A DNA stretch of 64,000 nt from Terribacillus aidingensis (GCF_040703035.1 NZ_CP159996.1:2638001-2702000); one strand, 5' to 3'. Numbered from the stretch's first letter, positions 37,080 to 45,154 are shown. Program-made: numbers and translations. Notes: a model not told the origin generated them from the letters alone.

Positions 37080-37751
37080 TCAGTAAGCATTTTTTGAACC
37101 AAATAAAACAAACACTGTTTTAAGTATAAGCTTTATATCAATCCATAAGTTTCTTTCACGTATATATTTTAAATCTAACTCAATCCATTCTCTAAAACTT
37201 ATATTACTTCTACCTCCAATTTGCCAATAACAGGTTAAGCCAGGTATAACAATGAGCCTTTGCTTTTCATAATCTGTATAGAGTTTAACTTCCTCTGGTA
37301 ACGGAGGTCTTGGACCAACTAAGCTCATATCACCGATTAATACATTGAATAATTGCGGCAATTCATCTAGACTAGTTTTCCTTAATACCCTACCAATTTT
37401 TGTGATTCGGGGGTCATTTTTAATTTTAAATACAGGTCCATCCGCTTCATTCTCATTTATTAAGGTTGCTTTTAATTCTTCTGCATTGGACACCATTGAA
37501 CGAAACTTATACATATTAAATTTACGACCATTCTTTCCGACTCTTTCTTGATAGAAAAATACTGACCCATTATAATCTTCAATCTTTATAATTATTGAAA
37601 TTAATACAAAAACCGGAAGAAGCAATATGATTCCTATTAGCGACAAGATAACATCCATAATCCTTTTTGAAATAAGATATGATTTACTATCATCATTCAA
37701 AACAGTATTTACGTTTACTGTTTTTAGTATTTGTTGCTTAGACTCCGCCAT
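37080..37751 (-). CDS. Priming sugar-phosphate transferase (bacterial sugar transferase family)
   Basis: 223 aa. One N-terminal membrane segment (RIMDVILSLIGIILLLPVFVLI) precedes the catalytic domain with YKFRSMVSNAEEL, RITKIGRVLRKTSLDELPQLFNVL, GDMSLVGPRPPLP and PGLTCYWQIGGRSNISFREW. It transfers hexose-1-phosphate (glucose, galactose or GalNAc type) to undecaprenyl phosphate to start the repeat unit. This is the short EpsL-like form lacking the four extra membrane segments. GGGAGG precedes the ATG. Confidence 0.93.
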   Translation of the reverse strand: MAESKQQILKTVNVNTVLNDDSKSYLISKRIMDVILSLIGIILLLPVFVLISIIIKIEDYNGSVFFYQERVGKNGRKFNMYKFRSMVSNAEELKATLINENEADGPVFKIKNDPRITKIGRVLRKTSLDELPQLFNVLIGDMSLVGPRPPLPEEVKLYTDYEKQRLIVIPGLTCYWQIGGRSNISFREWIELDLKYIRERNLWIDIKLILKTVFVLFGSKNAY

Positions 37752-37770
37752 TTACTATCCTCCCTCTATA

Positions 37771-38538
37771 TTAGAAAATGCCAAGAATTTTTCTTCTAAC
37801 TATTCTTTCAGGTAAATCCCCTACTATTGTTTCACCTGCAACCATAAGTTCCGCATTTTCTATATAACTATAGATAAGATCTTCGCCATATGTATCTTCA
37901 ATTTCTTGAAACGCATCTCGCATGATAAATCCTCTACTACGAATATTATGTGCATCAGAAGCTATAAAATGAGTAAGATTAGATTGAATAATTTCGTGGC
38001 TAAAATTCCGTATTTTCTTTCCAAACTTCCCTACTATGCTTGCTGCAGTCACTTGAGTCAGTACTCCACTTTTTACAAGTTCATAAAGCTTGTCTGGCTT
38101 GGACAGCAATTCACTATTACGTTCAGGGTGCACGATTACGGGCATGTAACCTTCCACTTGAAGATCATAAAGCAGTTTGTTCGTATACTTAGGAACAGTT
38201 GAGGTAGGTAATTCAACAAGGATATAAGGAGTATCAAGATTCACGGGTAAAATTTCTTTGGCTGATAACCCTTCAGCAAGGTCACCATATATTCTGGTTT
38301 CTTGTCCTGGCAGGATATTAACTTCTATATTTTCTTCCTCTAAGATTCTGTTTAATTCATCTACACGCGTAAGGATGTCTTCTCGATAATTATCAAATTG
38401 ATTATTGCGGTGATGCGGGGTAGCGACAATGGTATGAATACCTTGTGCCGCCGCTGACTTTGCCATTTCTATACTGTCTTCCAATGTTCTTGCTCCATCA
38501 TCAACACCCGGAAGTATATGGCAATGAATATCTATCAT
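37771..38538 (-). CDS. ywqE: CpsB/YwqE-type PHP-domain tyrosine phosphatase
   Basis: 255 aa. All the metal/catalytic motifs are present: DIHCH (H5, H7), ATPHH (42-43), PGQE (E80), VHPER (H137, R140) and ASDAHN (D195, H197). It dephosphorylates the tyrosine-rich tail of the cognate BY-kinase encoded just upstream, controlling polymer export. The start at MIDIHCH is chosen by comparison with the second copy and by AAGGG ~10 bp upstream; a start at 38556 would add six residues. Confidence 0.92.
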   Translation of the reverse strand: MIDIHCHILPGVDDGARTLEDSIEMAKSAAAQGIHTIVATPHHRNNQFDNYREDILTRVDELNRILEEENIEVNILPGQETRIYGDLAEGLSAKEILPVNLDTPYILVELPTSTVPKYTNKLLYDLQVEGYMPVIVHPERNSELLSKPDKLYELVKSGVLTQVTAASIVGKFGKKIRNFSHEIIQSNLTHFIASDAHNIRSRGFIMRDAFQEIEDTYGEDLIYSYIENAELMVAGETIVGDLPERIVRRKILGIF

Positions 38539-38647
38539 ACGATCTACACCCTTCATTTCCCCAAATTATTCAAAAAAATAATGACATATTTCCTATATCC
38601 CGCACGAAAATATATCCCCGTTAATCGAGGACATATTTTTGCTCAGG
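38539..38647 (-). ncRNA. Candidate EAR-like antitermination RNA in the eps operon
   Basis: An unusually long gap in an otherwise tightly packed operon. It lies between the kinase and the next gene, the same relative place as the EAR (epsC) antitermination element in the Bacillus eps operon. On the minus strand it begins with an 11-bp hairpin with one G.U (AAAATATGTCC / GGATATATTTT at 38607-38639), then further paired-looking AT-rich sequence. Position and one hairpin are the only evidence. Confidence 0.3.
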
Positions 38648-39340
38648 TTAACTACCATAGTAGTAGTAAGTATTCGATTTCTTTTGCGCTACATCATTCA
38701 GTACAATTCCAAGAAGCTTAGCATGTGCCGGTTCAAGCAGCTCTTTTGCTTTTTGAATCGCATCATACTCAGTCTGTTCGCTGCGCACGACGATCAGAGC
38801 ACCATCACACGTATTAGCTAGGATCTGTGCATCCGTTACAGCCAATACTGGCGGTGTATCAAAGATAACCATGTCATACGTTTCATGTGCTTTTAAAATC
38901 AATTGTTTCATAGCGTTAGAACCCAATAGCTCAGAAGGGTTCGGCGGAATAGGTCCGCATGTCAAAATGTCTAGATTCGGAACGTCTGTTTCTTTGGTTG
39001 CTTCCTCTAAGGGTTTCTCGCCTACTAGTACAGTGCTAAGACCCGCACGATTATCTAGCTTGAATGTGTAATGTACAGTTGGTTTACGTAAATCAGCATC
39101 AATTAACAATACCTTTTTACCCTGTTGCGCAAAGACAACAGCCAGGTTTGCCGTTGTAGATGATTTCCCTTCGGATGGACCAGAAGATGTCACTAGAAGT
39201 GAACGCATCGTTGCATCCACTGATGCAAATTCAATATTTGTACGGATTGTACGATACTGCTCAGATATAGGAGATTTCGGATTGAACTTTGTTATGAGAG
39301 ATCGGACATTTGTCTTAAACTGTTTTTTTCTTTTGGCCAC
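38648..39340 (-). CDS. ywqD: CpsD/YwqD-type tyrosine kinase (BY-kinase)
   Basis: 230 aa. Walker A TSSGPSEGKSSTTANLA, Walker A' VLLIDADLRKP and Walker B MVIFDTPPVLAVTDA are intact. The C-terminal NTYYYYGS is the autophosphorylated tyrosine cluster. It needs the separate membrane modulator encoded just upstream for activation. The start is GTG with AGGAGAG 6 bp upstream; this gives a 26-bp overlap with the modulator gene. An ATG at 39382 would add 14 atypical residues. Confidence 0.93.
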   Translation of the reverse strand: MAKRKKQFKTNVRSLITKFNPKSPISEQYRTIRTNIEFASVDATMRSLLVTSSGPSEGKSSTTANLAVVFAQQGKKVLLIDADLRKPTVHYTFKLDNRAGLSTVLVGEKPLEEATKETDVPNLDILTCGPIPPNPSELLGSNAMKQLILKAHETYDMVIFDTPPVLAVTDAQILANTCDGALIVVRSEQTEYDAIQKAKELLEPAHAKLLGIVLNDVAQKKSNTYYYYGS

Positions 39341-40082
39341 TGTACTCTCTCCTAACTTGTCTCTTATCAGCAGGTGCTGCATATTGCTTACTCGTTTTCA
39401 TGTCTTCCTCGGTCATATGGCTAATGATACCGATAACTGGTATGCCAATGCGTTTCTCGATATCAGCCTCTGTTTTAACAGTATTATCAAGATACTCTAA
39501 TAAGAATGCGAGACCGATTCCCACCATTGCGCCCAGTACAAGGGCAATAGCAGTATTCAATAGGATGTTTGGACTAGCCGGTGATGGATTTTCTACTGTT
39601 TCAGCTAAAGATAAAGGCTTAACGTTTTCTAAATTCATTAATTCCGGAATTTCTTTTTGGAAAACATCCACTGTAGTATTGGCAAGTTCGGCAGCTTTTG
39701 CCTGGCTTGTATCAGTTGCTGTTACGGTGATGATCTGTGTATCAGCTTCGGAGGCAACTTCCAGCTTCTCTGCCAATTCACTGGAAGAGAGGGATAAGTT
39801 CATTTCCTTTGAGACCTCGTCCAGGATGACTGGACTTGTCATGACAATCTTATATGTATTGATCAAGCTAATATTGGATTGGATGGCATTATTCAGAGTG
39901 GAAACGTCCACGTTTTCTTCCTGGTTGACTACGACAGATGCACTAGCTTGGTAGGTCGGGGTAATCAAAAAATAACTGACTAAAAAAGCAATTGCAGCGA
40001 AACTGACGATTAAGGATAAAATCATTAGTGTCCGTTTCTTCAATACTGCGAAAATTTCCTTTAAAGAGATTGTCTCTTCCAT
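39315..40082 (-). CDS. ywqC: Wzz/CpsC-type chain-length modulator and kinase activator
   Basis: 255 aa. Two membrane segments (~residues 20-40 and ~172-192) flank an outer domain, the Wzz layout. The first is preceded by ISLKEIFAVLKKRTLMI; the second by NPSPASPNILLNTAIALVLGA, containing the usual proline-rich stretch. The cytoplasmic tail activates the BY-kinase. It is the first gene of the eps operon with GGAGGG 6 bp before ATG. Confidence 0.92.
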   Translation of the reverse strand: MEETISLKEIFAVLKKRTLMILSLIVSFAAIAFLVSYFLITPTYQASASVVVNQEENVDVSTLNNAIQSNISLINTYKIVMTSPVILDEVSKEMNLSLSSSELAEKLEVASEADTQIITVTATDTSQAKAAELANTTVDVFQKEIPELMNLENVKPLSLAETVENPSPASPNILLNTAIALVLGAMVGIGLAFLLEYLDNTVKTEADIEKRIGIPVIGIISHMTEEDMKTSKQYAAPADKRQVRREYSGQKKKTV

Positions 40083-40170
40083 TCATGTCCCTCCGATGAG
40101 ATGTACTAAAAAAGATAAGTCCAAAGACAAAGAAAAATGCTAACTTTTAGAAATTTATATGTACTTTTTT

Positions 40171-40198
40171 ATTATAAAGGCTTTGACCAGCCTTGCAA
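40171..40198 (-). promoter_or_regulatory. eps operon promoter with dyad in the spacer
   Basis: On the minus strand TTGCAA, 16 bp, TATAAT. The spacer carries a perfect 6-bp inverted repeat (AAGGCT-N6-AGCCTT, 40177-40194). The -10 lies about 90 bp upstream of the modulator start. A dyad between -35 and -10 suggests a repressor or MerR-like activator site. Confidence 0.6.
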
Positions 40199-40208
40199 TG
40201 ACTGTTTT

Positions 40209-40255
40209 TGTCGAAAATATGTAAGCGCTACAATTGTCACTTGCATCTTGTCGAA
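40209..40255 (+). promoter_or_regulatory. Two Spo0A-type boxes upstream of the eps promoter
   Basis: TGTCGAA occurs at 40209-40215 (as TTTTTGTCGAAAATA) and again at 40249-40255 in the same orientation, matching the 0A-box core. The proximal one is 11 bp upstream of the eps -35. Between them TGTAAGCGCTACA (40220-40232) is a one-mismatch CcpA cre-like sequence. Confidence 0.45.
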
Positions 40256-40268
40256 ACATCGTTATAAT
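40241..40268 (+). promoter_or_regulatory. Possible plus-strand promoter facing the galU terminator
   Basis: TTGCAT, 16 bp, TATAAT on the plus strand. Its transcript would start near 40275 and meet the bidirectional hairpin at 40363-40392, giving an RNA of about 120 nt. The second Spo0A-type box lies in its spacer. Confidence 0.35.
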
Positions 40269-40362
40269 ATATAGTCCATTTTTCTTAGTCAGCAATTAAA
40301 AACATGAAAAGTATACCACAAATTTCCCAGATACAACATAGAATTACCAAATTATAATAAAA

Positions 40363-40392
40363 AAACCGAACCCACTTGCGCAGGTTCGGTTT
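40363..40392. terminator. galU terminator
   Basis: A 10-bp perfect stem AAACCGAACC / GGTTCGGTTT, A-rich on one side and T-rich on the other, directly after the galU stop. Confidence 0.85.
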
Positions 40393-40396
40393 CTTC

Positions 40397-41281
40397 TTAT
40401 TTGTTTTCTGTTACAACACTGTTATTCAGATATTCCTGAAGCTGATCTTTTAAGTCAGGACGATCAAGTGCGAATTCGATTGTCGCTTTGATGAATCCAA
40501 ATTTATCACCAACGTCATAGCGATCACCAGTGAACTCACAAGCATAAACAGCTTGTTTCTTGTTCAATTCCTTGATCGCATCTGTAAGCTGGATCTCTCC
40601 GCCAGCACCTGGAGGAAGAGTTTCCAAGATATCGAATATCTCCGGAGTCAATACATAACGACCCATGATAGCGTAGTTAGATGGAGCTTCTTCTTTCTTA
40701 GGCTTCTCAACCAAGTCACTTACTTGCATCAGGTTCGGCTCGCTTGTAGAACCTTGAGGTGCAACAACACCGTACTTGGATACTTCAGATTCAGGTACTT
40801 GCTGAACACCAACAACAGAACCGCGATACTTTTCAAATGCCTCTGTTAATTGTTTCAATGCTGGAGTGCCTTCTGTTTTCACAATGTCATCACCTAGCAA
40901 TACTGCGAATGGCTCGTTGCCGATGAATTTCTTAGCAGTAGAGATTGCGTGGCCAAGACCTTTTGCTTCTTTTTGACGGATATAGTGGATATCAGCCAGG
41001 TTGGAGATGTCTTGGATTTCCTCAAGCATCTTCATTTTATCCTTTTTAATAAGCTGATCCTCTAATTCGTAGGATTTGTCGAAGTGGTCTTCAATCGCAC
41101 GTTTACCGCGGCCACTGACAATGATGATATCCTCGATACCTGATTTTACGGCTTCTTCAACAATGTACTGAATTGTCGGTTTGTCGACGATTGGCAGCAT
41201 TTCCTTTGGCTGTGCTTTTGTTGCTGGCAGGAAGCGTGTACCTAATCCTGCAGCTGGGATGATGGCCTTTTTGATTTTCAT
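40397..41281 (-). CDS. galU: UTP-glucose-1-phosphate uridylyltransferase
   Basis: 294 aa, full length. [27 protein letters not shown] is the nucleotide-binding signature; also [10 protein letters not shown] and [21 protein letters not shown]. It makes UDP-glucose, feeding ugd, galE and the eps and wall-polymer genes in this window. GAGGTG precedes the ATG by 8 bp. GtaB is the Bacillus name. It is monocistronic with its own terminator. Confidence 0.96.
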   Translation of the reverse strand: MKIKKAIIPAAGLGTRFLPATKAQPKEMLPIVDKPTIQYIVEEAVKSGIEDIIIVSGRGKRAIEDHFDKSYELEDQLIKKDKMKMLEEIQDISNLADIHYIRQKEAKGLGHAISTAKKFIGNEPFAVLLGDDIVKTEGTPALKQLTEAFEKYRGSVVGVQQVPESEVSKYGVVAPQGSTSEPNLMQVSDLVEKPKKEEAPSNYAIMGRYVLTPEIFDILETLPPGAGGEIQLTDAIKELNKKQAVYACEFTGDRYDVGDKFGFIKATIEFALDRPDLKDQLQEYLNNSVVTENK

Positions 41282-41504
41282 ACGTTCTGCACCTCTTTAT
41301 GTAATGTATGTAGATAGCGTGTAGAGTGTTTCGTACAAATTATACTTCCCGATGCAATGAAGATAAAACATATTTCCATACGGCAAAGTGCAACTCATAC
41401 TAAAGTCCCTCTACCTTTACTGAATCTGTAAAAATAGTAACATACTTTTCAGAATTGGCTCAATAGATAACTTTCTACATTTCCCTACAATATACGAGTT
41501 TAAT

Positions 41505-41521
41505 ATTACAGTTACATTACA
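41505..41521 (-). promoter_or_regulatory. WalR-type box upstream of the LysM endopeptidase gene
   Basis: On the minus strand TGTAAT-N5-TGTAAT, a perfect match to the WalR (YycF) direct repeat TGTWAH-N5-TGTWAH. It lies ~40 bp upstream of a TATAGT -10 candidate near 41560 and 92 bp before the gene. Cell-wall endopeptidases such as LytE are classical WalR targets. Confidence 0.6.
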
Positions 41522-41612
41522 ACTGCGTAAATTCTGGTAATTCAGGTGCCAAATTATGCTATAGTATGATTAATTTCTATGGATTATGAAAATAAAGGAG
41601 AACGTTACTAGA

Positions 41613-42665
41613 ATGAAAAAGACGATTGTTACCCTTGCTGCTACTGCGGTAATTGCTAGTTCATATGCCACAACTGTTGACGCTGCATCTTACAAGGTTC
41701 AGAAGGGCGACTCGCTCTGGAAGATTGCTAGCAAATACGACACTTCCGTAAATAAATTAATGGAAATCAATGGACTGAAAAGCTCCATTATCTTCCCTAA
41801 CCAAGTATTGCAGACTTCTGGTTCATCCAGTTCATCTAAATCTACTACGAAAACATCTTCATCATCTTCTAGCAGTGCATCTACATATACTGTTAAATCC
41901 GGTGATACGTTGAGTGGTATTGCATCTAAACATAAAATTTCTTTGAGCAACTTGAAAAAATGGAATAATATCTCCGGATACTTGATCTATCCTGGCGACA
42001 AGCTGAAAGTTTCTGCAGGAGGTTCTTCTTCATCGAATAACTCTTCCTCCAATTCCGGAAGCTCATCCAACAATAACAGCAGCAGCTCTTCTTCTACTTA
42101 TAAAGTGAAGTCTGGTGATTCACTATGGAAGATCGCTAACAACAACGGCGTATCTGTCGCGAACCTGAAAAGCTGGAACAACCTATCTTCTGATGTGATC
42201 CGTGTTGGTCAAACATTGAAGATCAATGGTAAAGCGAGCAGCGGTTCATCTTCTTCTTCGAAGCCTGCGAATAATACACAAGTGGATTCCGCTAAGACTT
42301 CTAAGAGTGTGGACAAGCTGATCAGCGTTGCTAAATCCCAGCTTGGCAAACCATATGTATGGGGCGGTTCTTCAACTGCTGGCTTCGACTGCAGCGGATT
42401 CATCTATTATGCTTTCAAGAACGCTGGATATGATATCTCCCGTACATCTGCGGAAGGCTACTTCAACCGTTCTTACTATGTAAACTCACCGCAGCCTGGT
42501 GACTTGATCTTCTTCAAAGGTACGTATAAAGCTGGTATCTCCCATATGGGTATCTACCTTGGCGGCGGTCAGTTCATCCATGCGGATAACGACGGTGTAC
42601 GTATCACAAGCACAAACAACCCTTACTACGCTAAGCATTTCGATAGCTACAAGCGTTTCTATTGA
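41613..42665 (+). CDS. lytE: D,L-endopeptidase with three LysM repeats and NlpC/P60 domain (LytE-like)
   Basis: 350 aa. Signal peptide ~1-25 (ends VDAAS). LysM units at ~26-68, 91-133 and 162-204, each starting Y-V/K-K-GD, are joined by Ser/Asn/Gly linkers. The NlpC/P60 domain at ~235-350 has catalytic Cys260 (GFDCSGFIYYAF), His311 (ISHMGIYLGG) and His323 (FIHA). It cuts D-Glu-mDAP bonds in peptidoglycan during growth and separation. The start is the ATG giving MKKTIVTL; the ATG at 41586 overlaps the AAAGGAG site. A WalR-type box lies upstream. Confidence 0.95.
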   Translation: MKKTIVTLAATAVIASSYATTVDAASYKVQKGDSLWKIASKYDTSVNKLMEINGLKSSIIFPNQVLQTSGSSSSSKSTTKTSSSSSSSASTYTVKSGDTLSGIASKHKISLSNLKKWNNISGYLIYPGDKLKVSAGGSSSSNNSSSNSGSSSNNNSSSSSSTYKVKSGDSLWKIANNNGVSVANLKSWNNLSSDVIRVGQTLKINGKASSGSSSSSKPANNTQVDSAKTSKSVDKLISVAKSQLGKPYVWGGSSTAGFDCSGFIYYAFKNAGYDISRTSAEGYFNRSYYVNSPQPGDLIFFKGTYKAGISHMGIYLGGGQFIHADNDGVRITSTNNPYYAKHFDSYKRFY

Positions 42666-42820
42666 TCATAAGAGCTTGGGACAGAACCTTCTGTCTCAGG
42701 CTTTTTTATTTCGCTTTCTGGAGATATGAGCTGGCGCAGGTCTGTCAGCTTACGCGCTACTTCCGCCACCAGGAATAGCATAACAAGTACACCAATGATA
42801 TAGAAAACAATTTGGAACAT
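42659..42820 (-). CDS. Small membrane protein (53 aa)
   Basis: GGAGGG lies 6 bp before the ATG at 42820. The product starts MFQIVFYIIGVLVMLFLVAEVARK, one membrane segment, then a charged tail. The last ~15 codons run through the terminator hairpin of the convergent LytE-like gene and the stop overlaps its end by 7 bp, so the true tail may be tolerated rather than selected. No family was recognised. Confidence 0.6.
   Translation of the reverse strand: MFQIVFYIIGVLVMLFLVAEVARKLTDLRQLISPESEIKKPETEGSVPSSYDQ
42673..42702 (+). terminator. Terminator after the LytE-like gene
   Basis: AGCTTGGGACAGA and TCTGTCTCAGGCT pair with two mismatches across a 4-nt loop, followed by TTTTTT. Confidence 0.8.
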
Positions 42821-42880
42821 GTCGTTCCCTCCTATGTTAGTTACTTTATAAGACGGTTCGGAGGGCACTTTGGTTTCGTT

Positions 42881-43330
42881 TTATTTTATTGGTATGCATA
42901 TTTCACAATAATGCTCCTTTAGAAGCTTCGCAGTGAATCTTTCAAAGGTAGGCCGACTATCAACTTCCAAACTACGATCGGATAACGTACCAAATATATC
43001 TTTCCATGCTTGCTTCATCGCCTCCACAGTATGCTGTACCGTGAAACTGATATACTTACCTCCTTTCAACTCTCCAATAAGTACTGTATCATCCTTCTGA
43101 AAATCTTCAGGTATGATTAGAGCAGCGTCATATCGACATTTGTGCGGATCTGTCGTTTCTACATTGTCCTGCGATATGCCCAGGATGATCGAGGTGTCAT
43201 CCAGTAGTTTTTCTGCTGCTGCCCATTCCTTTAATTTTTGCATCGTTTCATAATTAGCAGCGCCATAAGGCCCTACTCTACGGAAGTAAGCAATCCGGTA
43301 AGTTGGGATGGTTTCAATTTTTACTTTCAT
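42881..43330 (-). CDS. GyrI-like/AraC effector-binding domain protein
   Basis: 149 aa made of a single GyrI-like small-molecule binding domain: ETIPTYRIAYFRRVGPYG at the start, CRYDAALIIPEDF in the middle and GKYISFTVQHTVEAMKQAWKDIF, ending YCEICIPIK. These domains bind hydrophobic cations or drugs, alone or fused to regulators. No DNA-binding part is present. AAGGATG precedes the ATG. Confidence 0.85.
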   Translation of the reverse strand: MKVKIETIPTYRIAYFRRVGPYGAANYETMQKLKEWAAAEKLLDDTSIILGISQDNVETTDPHKCRYDAALIIPEDFQKDDTVLIGELKGGKYISFTVQHTVEAMKQAWKDIFGTLSDRSLEVDSRPTFERFTAKLLKEHYCEICIPIK

Positions 43331-43430
43331 TTACATCCTTCTTTCCTTTTTTTGTTTTCCTGCCTCTCGAATGTAATATGTTATAAAAAATTATTCAATT
43401 GAATTTTCAAAAAATATTTATTAGGCATAA

Positions 43431-43467
43431 AAAAAGGCTTATTCCTATATTCGGAATAAGCTTTTTT
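43431..43467. terminator. Bidirectional terminator
   Basis: GCTTATTCC / GGAATAAGC stem with flanking A and T runs. It overlaps the stop of the RsbT-like gene. Confidence 0.82.
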
Positions 43468-43855
43468 TATGAACGATCCGGTACTTGGCTACTTCTACAC
43501 GTGTACCTTCCGTTGTGGAAGACGTAATATCGAAGTTATCCATAAGACGCTTCACTCCTGGAAGTCCGCGTCCCAATCCGCCACCTGTCGTATAGCCATC
43601 CAGCATGGCTTCCTGCAGGTTTTGTATACCAGGGCCGTTATCTTTGGCGATAATATGGATGCCTATCCTTCTTGTATCTTTTTCGCTGCGGATACAGATT
43701 GTTCCGCTGCCTGCATATTTGTAAATGTTCCGGGCAAGCTCTGAGATGGCTGCAGTGATGCGTGCTTGTTCGACCGCACTGAACCCTAAGTCTGCTGCTA
43801 GCTTCCTGCCGCATGATCTGCTTGTGACAATATCTTTTTCATTTTCTATCTTCAT
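43445..43855 (-). CDS. RsbT-like anti-sigma regulatory factor (HATPase domain)
   Basis: 136 aa, close to RsbT size (133). The GHKL ATPase motifs are ISELARNIYKYAGSGTI (N box), DNGPGI (G1) and GGGLGRGLPGVKRLMD (G2). Proteins of this type phosphorylate an STAS partner or sequester a sigma factor; no RsbR/RsbS/sigma gene is adjacent. The start ATG at 43855 has AAGGTG 6 bp upstream; reading from 43942 adds 29 residues with no family match. It appears monocistronic. Confidence 0.85.
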   Translation of the reverse strand: MKIENEKDIVTSRSCGRKLAADLGFSAVEQARITAAISELARNIYKYAGSGTICIRSEKDTRRIGIHIIAKDNGPGIQNLQEAMLDGYTTGGGLGRGLPGVKRLMDNFDITSSTTEGTRVEVAKYRIVHKKSLFRI

Positions 43856-44018
43856 TTCAGTCACCTTCCCCTCACCAGGAGCTGACGCCGTGTGGTTACT
43901 TATACTGATAGATAGGTCTCCTTCTGTTTGGCCTAAATCCATTAAAATAAGCCAAAGTAAAGACGCTTTTCGCTGTCCCTACTTTGGCTTTATCGCTAGT
44001 TCCATGCCCAGCTGATTG

Positions 44019-44720
44019 CTAGCCAATATCATTTAGTTTCTTCAAAGGGTCGATTATAACGACTATGATGCTCCGATCTGATTCGAACTCCCAATCAGCG
44101 AACACCTCTTGTACAGCGCCTTCCAGCAGATGACTTTCTTTATCAAATGCCTTGCGGAACGCTTGCTTTTCCAGTTTACTCTTCGCTCTTCGCAATACTT
44201 CTGTCTCACCGAGATTGAAGATTTCCTTCTCAATGTCGACCAGAATGCCATCGCGGTAGATAACTAGAGTTCTACTATTCAGTTTAACTGTTTTTACTGT
44301 ATTTGGCAACTTTTGAATCGATTCCGTAATCATAGCGACCAGCTCATTGATCTGCTGAGGGTATTCCATTTGCTCTAGTGCGATGATTGTTTCCCTTGTG
44401 GCTACTATAACACCGCCATTCGTCTCTATATCCCAATCATAGAAGAAATGCTGATATTCGCGCCCAGTCCACTTCTCAATTTGTTTTTTCAATTCGGGGA
44501 GGCATTTATCCATGAGTGTATCTCGTGTGTCGTATACCATAGCGTATTGCTCTTGTTCCAGAAGCACCTTTTCAACCGGTGTCAGCAAATCCCGCACATA
44601 AATACAGACTATAGCTTCAGAAATAGAAACAAATACCCCTTCAGGTCCTTTTCCGAAGTGTTTTCGCAAGAGCCCTGCCGTAAACCCTGCCAGCTCTTTT
44701 TGTTGTTCTTTAATATTCAT
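44019..44720 (-). CDS. MpsC-like protein with two DUF2294-type domains
   Basis: 233 aa, about twice the single DUF2294/MpsC domain. The first unit has RKHFGKGPEGVFVSISEAIVCIYVRDLLTPVEKVLL and RREYQHFFYDWD-like GREYQHFFYDWDI; the second has LNSRTLVIYRDGILVDIEKEIF and FADWEFESDRSIIVVII. MpsC is an accessory protein of a sodium-translocating membrane-potential system, but no MpsA/B-type gene is nearby, so the role here is unknown. Confidence 0.72.
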   Translation of the reverse strand: MNIKEQQKELAGFTAGLLRKHFGKGPEGVFVSISEAIVCIYVRDLLTPVEKVLLEQEQYAMVYDTRDTLMDKCLPELKKQIEKWTGREYQHFFYDWDIETNGGVIVATRETIIALEQMEYPQQINELVAMITESIQKLPNTVKTVKLNSRTLVIYRDGILVDIEKEIFNLGETEVLRRAKSKLEKQAFRKAFDKESHLLEGAVQEVFADWEFESDRSIIVVIIDPLKKLNDIG

Positions 44721-44794
44721 TCTCGTATACCCTGTTCCCGATAGATTTTTTAATTTTATTGTACTTTATAAGCGCCTTATTTGGATATAAAAAA

Positions 44795-44835
44795 AAGCCT
44801 GCACTAACGAATTTTAATCGTCATTGTGTAGGCTT
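44795..44835 (-). terminator. Terminator of the 116-aa protein gene
   Basis: AAGCCTGCAC and GTGTAGGCTT, with an inner ACGA/TCGT stem, followed on the minus strand by a run of T. It overlaps the gene's 3' end. Confidence 0.7.
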
Positions 44836-45154
44836 CGTTGTTCTGTTCCATTGACATGGATAATTCTTCTCCTTCCAGGATAATGCGGGGCATATCGTCC
44901 AATGTCCGCTTCGCTTTCGGGTTTTCATAAATGAATGATTGCGGCATAAAGAACAGGCTGTTTTTACCATCTGTTCCTTTTTCGAGTACGATGTCATGCA
45001 GATCTGGTATTTCGATCATATGATTGTCTATATATATTTTTGCAACTATTGGTTTATGGTTGAAAACGAAAAAGTAATTATCATTGATGGACGAACCTCT
45101 TTTTGTTCGCTCGACAAAATCCTGCACACTTAACGTCAATGAAGGGCAAGTCAT
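44804..45154 (-). CDS. Hypothetical protein (116 aa)
   Basis: Soluble, mixed alpha/beta composition with no signal or membrane segment. It has SVQDFVERTKRGSSI, FNHKPIVAKIYIDNHMIEIPD and IILEGEELSMSM. GGAG lies 9 bp before the ATG, and the frame and codon use look genuine. No family was recognised. It is divergent from the MATE gene. Confidence 0.6.
   Translation of the reverse strand: MTCPSLTLSVQDFVERTKRGSSINDNYFFVFNHKPIVAKIYIDNHMIEIPDLHDIVLEKGTDGKNSLFFMPQSFIYENPKAKRTLDDMPRIILEGEELSMSMEQNNEAYTMTIKIR

Noticed and set aside
40220..40232. CcpA cre site in the eps promoter region
   Set aside because: TGTAAGCGCTACA is one base short of a good cre palindrome; noted only as cre-like.
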